Below are positions 63,091-64,000 of a stretch of 64,000 nt of DNA, in pieces. A model generated the notes under the pieces. It worked only from the letters and a program-made list of their open reading frames with translations. It searched no databases and was not told where the DNA came from. The translations under genes and the position numbers were made by a program. The stretch is from Flavobacteriales bacterium UBA4466 (lineage in GTDB: Bacteria > Bacteroidota > Bacteroidia > Flavobacteriales_D > Crocinitomicaceae): assembly GCA_905182335.1 (NCBI GenBank), contig CAJJBE010000004.1:273022-337021 (forward strand), given 5' to 3'. Within the stretch, counting starts at the first letter, position 1, and every line of letters begins with the position of its first letter.

Positions 63091-64000
63091 TTAGCTGATT
63101 TCTTTCAATATTAATTGCTCATATAAATCGTTTACTTTTCTAGATATTTCTCCAAATTTCCCATCGCCAATCAGCTTACCGTCAATTTTTGTTACGGGTG
63201 TAATCCCACCAAATGTTCCAGTAACAAATGCTTCATCTGCACCATATACATCAAACAGCGAGAAATTATTTTGTTCACATACAATTCCATTTTCCTTACA
63301 AATTAGAATAACATTACCTCGTGTTATTCCATTCATACAATATTGTCCGGTAGATGTCCAGACTTCTCCATCTTTAACTATGAAAAAATTGGTTGCATTA
63401 CATGTTGCCACAAACCCATTTACATCTAGCATTAGAGCTTCATCTGCACCAGCTTCAATTGCTTGCATTAGCGCTTGAACTTCATGTAATTTACTATGGC
63501 AATTTAATCGCGGGTCAAGGGCATCAGGAGAACCTCTTCTTATTGTACTCGTAAACAACGTAACACCATGTTCTTTACTTTCTTTAGATGCTTTTTTATG
63601 CTCAGCAATAATGACCAAATTTGGACCTGATATTGTAAATCTTGGGTCTTGCGTGGGTGTCTTTTTAATCCCTCTAGTTACCATTACACGTAAATGAACA
63701 TCATTGTGCATTTTATTTGCATCTAGTGTTTTCCATATTTTTTCAACCAGTTCAGCTTTCGTGAACTTCAATTCAATCCCAATTACCTTAGCAGATTGCC
63801 ACAACCTGTTTAGGTGTAGGTTTAAAAACACAATGATACCTTCGTGTAATCTCATTCCTTCCCAAACACCATCACCTACAAGGTATCCACTATCAAAGAC
63901 AGATATTTTAGCATCGTTTCGCGAAAATAAATCTCCATTAATGAAGATCTTTATCTGCTGGTTTCTAGAATCAGCTTCCGAGTTATGAGTTCCGTGAATC
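63091..64000 (-). CDS. Class IV (branched-chain-like) aminotransferase, partial at its 5' end
   Basis: The frame is open to the right edge of the window, so the N terminus lies outside; about 302 residues are visible. The first ATG (63855) would cut off the conserved block INGDLFSRNDAKISVFDSGYLVGDGVWEG, which is encoded before it and matches the family. The PLP lysine is in LNCHSKLHEV, and the C-terminal FVTGTFGGITPVTKIDG loop is present. The Glu that contacts the PLP pyridine nitrogen in IlvE and D-amino acid aminotransferases is replaced: the motif reads NGFVATCNATNFF. Substrate uncertain. Confidence 0.88.
   Translation of the reverse strand, partial: IHGTHNSEADSRNQQIKIFINGDLFSRNDAKISVFDSGYLVGDGVWEGMRLHEGIIVFLNLHLNRLWQSAKVIGIELKFTKAELVEKIWKTLDANKMHNDVHLRVMVTRGIKKTPTQDPRFTISGPNLVIIAEHKKASKESKEHGVTLFTSTIRRGSPDALDPRLNCHSKLHEVQALMQAIEAGADEALMLDVNGFVATCNATNFFIVKDGEVWTSTGQYCMNGITRGNVILICKENGIVCEQNNFSLFDVYGADEAFVTGTFGGITPVTKIDGKLIGDGKFGEISRKVNDLYEQLILKEIS

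Noticed and set aside
63091..63855. Aminotransferase treated as complete from the ATG at 63855
   Set aside because: Conserved family sequence continues upstream in frame to the window edge, so the gene is partial here.

Overview
The window looks like chromosomal DNA of a free-living, probably marine, member of the Bacteroidota, most likely Flavobacteriales (inference). The sequence is AT-rich, and several genes are preceded by the Bacteroidota -7 promoter box TAnnTTTG. Four secreted proteins, and possibly a fifth orphan domain, carry type IX secretion (T9SS) C-terminal sorting domains, and there is a PorP/SprF-like outer membrane protein. atpD-atpC stand apart from the rest of the ATP synthase genes, and an LptC lipoprotein, a DUF5686 protein and TIGR03643 and Lacal_2735 family proteins are present. 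One tRNA gene (Phe, GAA) was found. No rRNA, CRISPR array, insertion sequence or prophage was seen.

Layout. 1-7.8 kb: two large T9SS cargo proteins (type A and type B sorting domains) flank an atypical SDR enzyme and a small, possibly broken, lipoprotein locus. 7.9-12.2 kb: an M23 peptidase, an MsbA-like ABC exporter, rbfA and a LolC/E-like permease whose only plausible start is a non-canonical ATT or ATA codon. 12.2-19.6 kb: housekeeping genes atpD, atpC, uppS, bamA, two Skp-like chaperones and murI. 19.6-22.9 kb: a T9SS-exported subtilase and a ThiF/MoeB-rhodanese fusion. 22.9-25.2 kb: a minus-strand operon of families usually found next to photolyase/cryptochrome genes (SDR, Lacal_2735, TIGR03643, flavin reductase), here without a photolyase. 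25.3-34.3 kb: a SprB/SprF-like pair, made of a 2.4-kilo-residue adhesin with near-identical HYR-like repeats and a PorP/SprF-OmpA-SPOR triple fusion.

34.5-37.7 kb: gamma carbonic anhydrase, beta carbonic anhydrase, SulP transporter and a small acidic exported protein, probably a bicarbonate supply module. 37.7-42.3 kb: kbl, a GNAT enzyme and a DUF5686 protein followed in frame, after one stop codon, by an orphan T9SS sorting domain. 42.4-46.6 kb: the coaX, outer membrane protein, TPR protein, lptC and small membrane protein operon, then tRNA-Phe. 46.8-47.37 kb: the only long gene-free stretch, containing hairpins. 47.4-53.9 kb: a TetR-TolC-adaptor-RND efflux operon. 54-59.7 kb: rnhA, a nucleophile-less CTP-synthase-like amidotransferase, a lipoprotein, an M24 aminopeptidase, an alpha/beta hydrolase and thiL. 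59.9-61.9 kb: cysteine dioxygenase plus a PLP decarboxylase, which together could make hypotaurine. 62.3-64 kb: a sulfotransferase and a class IV aminotransferase cut by the window end.

Themes. (1) Cell-surface export: T9SS cargo, BamA/Skp, LptC, MsbA and the efflux system. (2) Several enzyme-fold proteins have lost canonical residues: two SDRs without the catalytic Tyr, an amidotransferase without its Cys, a MoeB-like protein with half its zinc cysteines and an aminotransferase without the usual Glu. (3) Several -7 boxes sit 4-8 nt before a start codon, suggesting leaderless transcripts. No single clearly new system was found. The best candidates are the adhesin/SprF-OmpA-SPOR locus, the photolyase-less stress operon and the non-canonical start.
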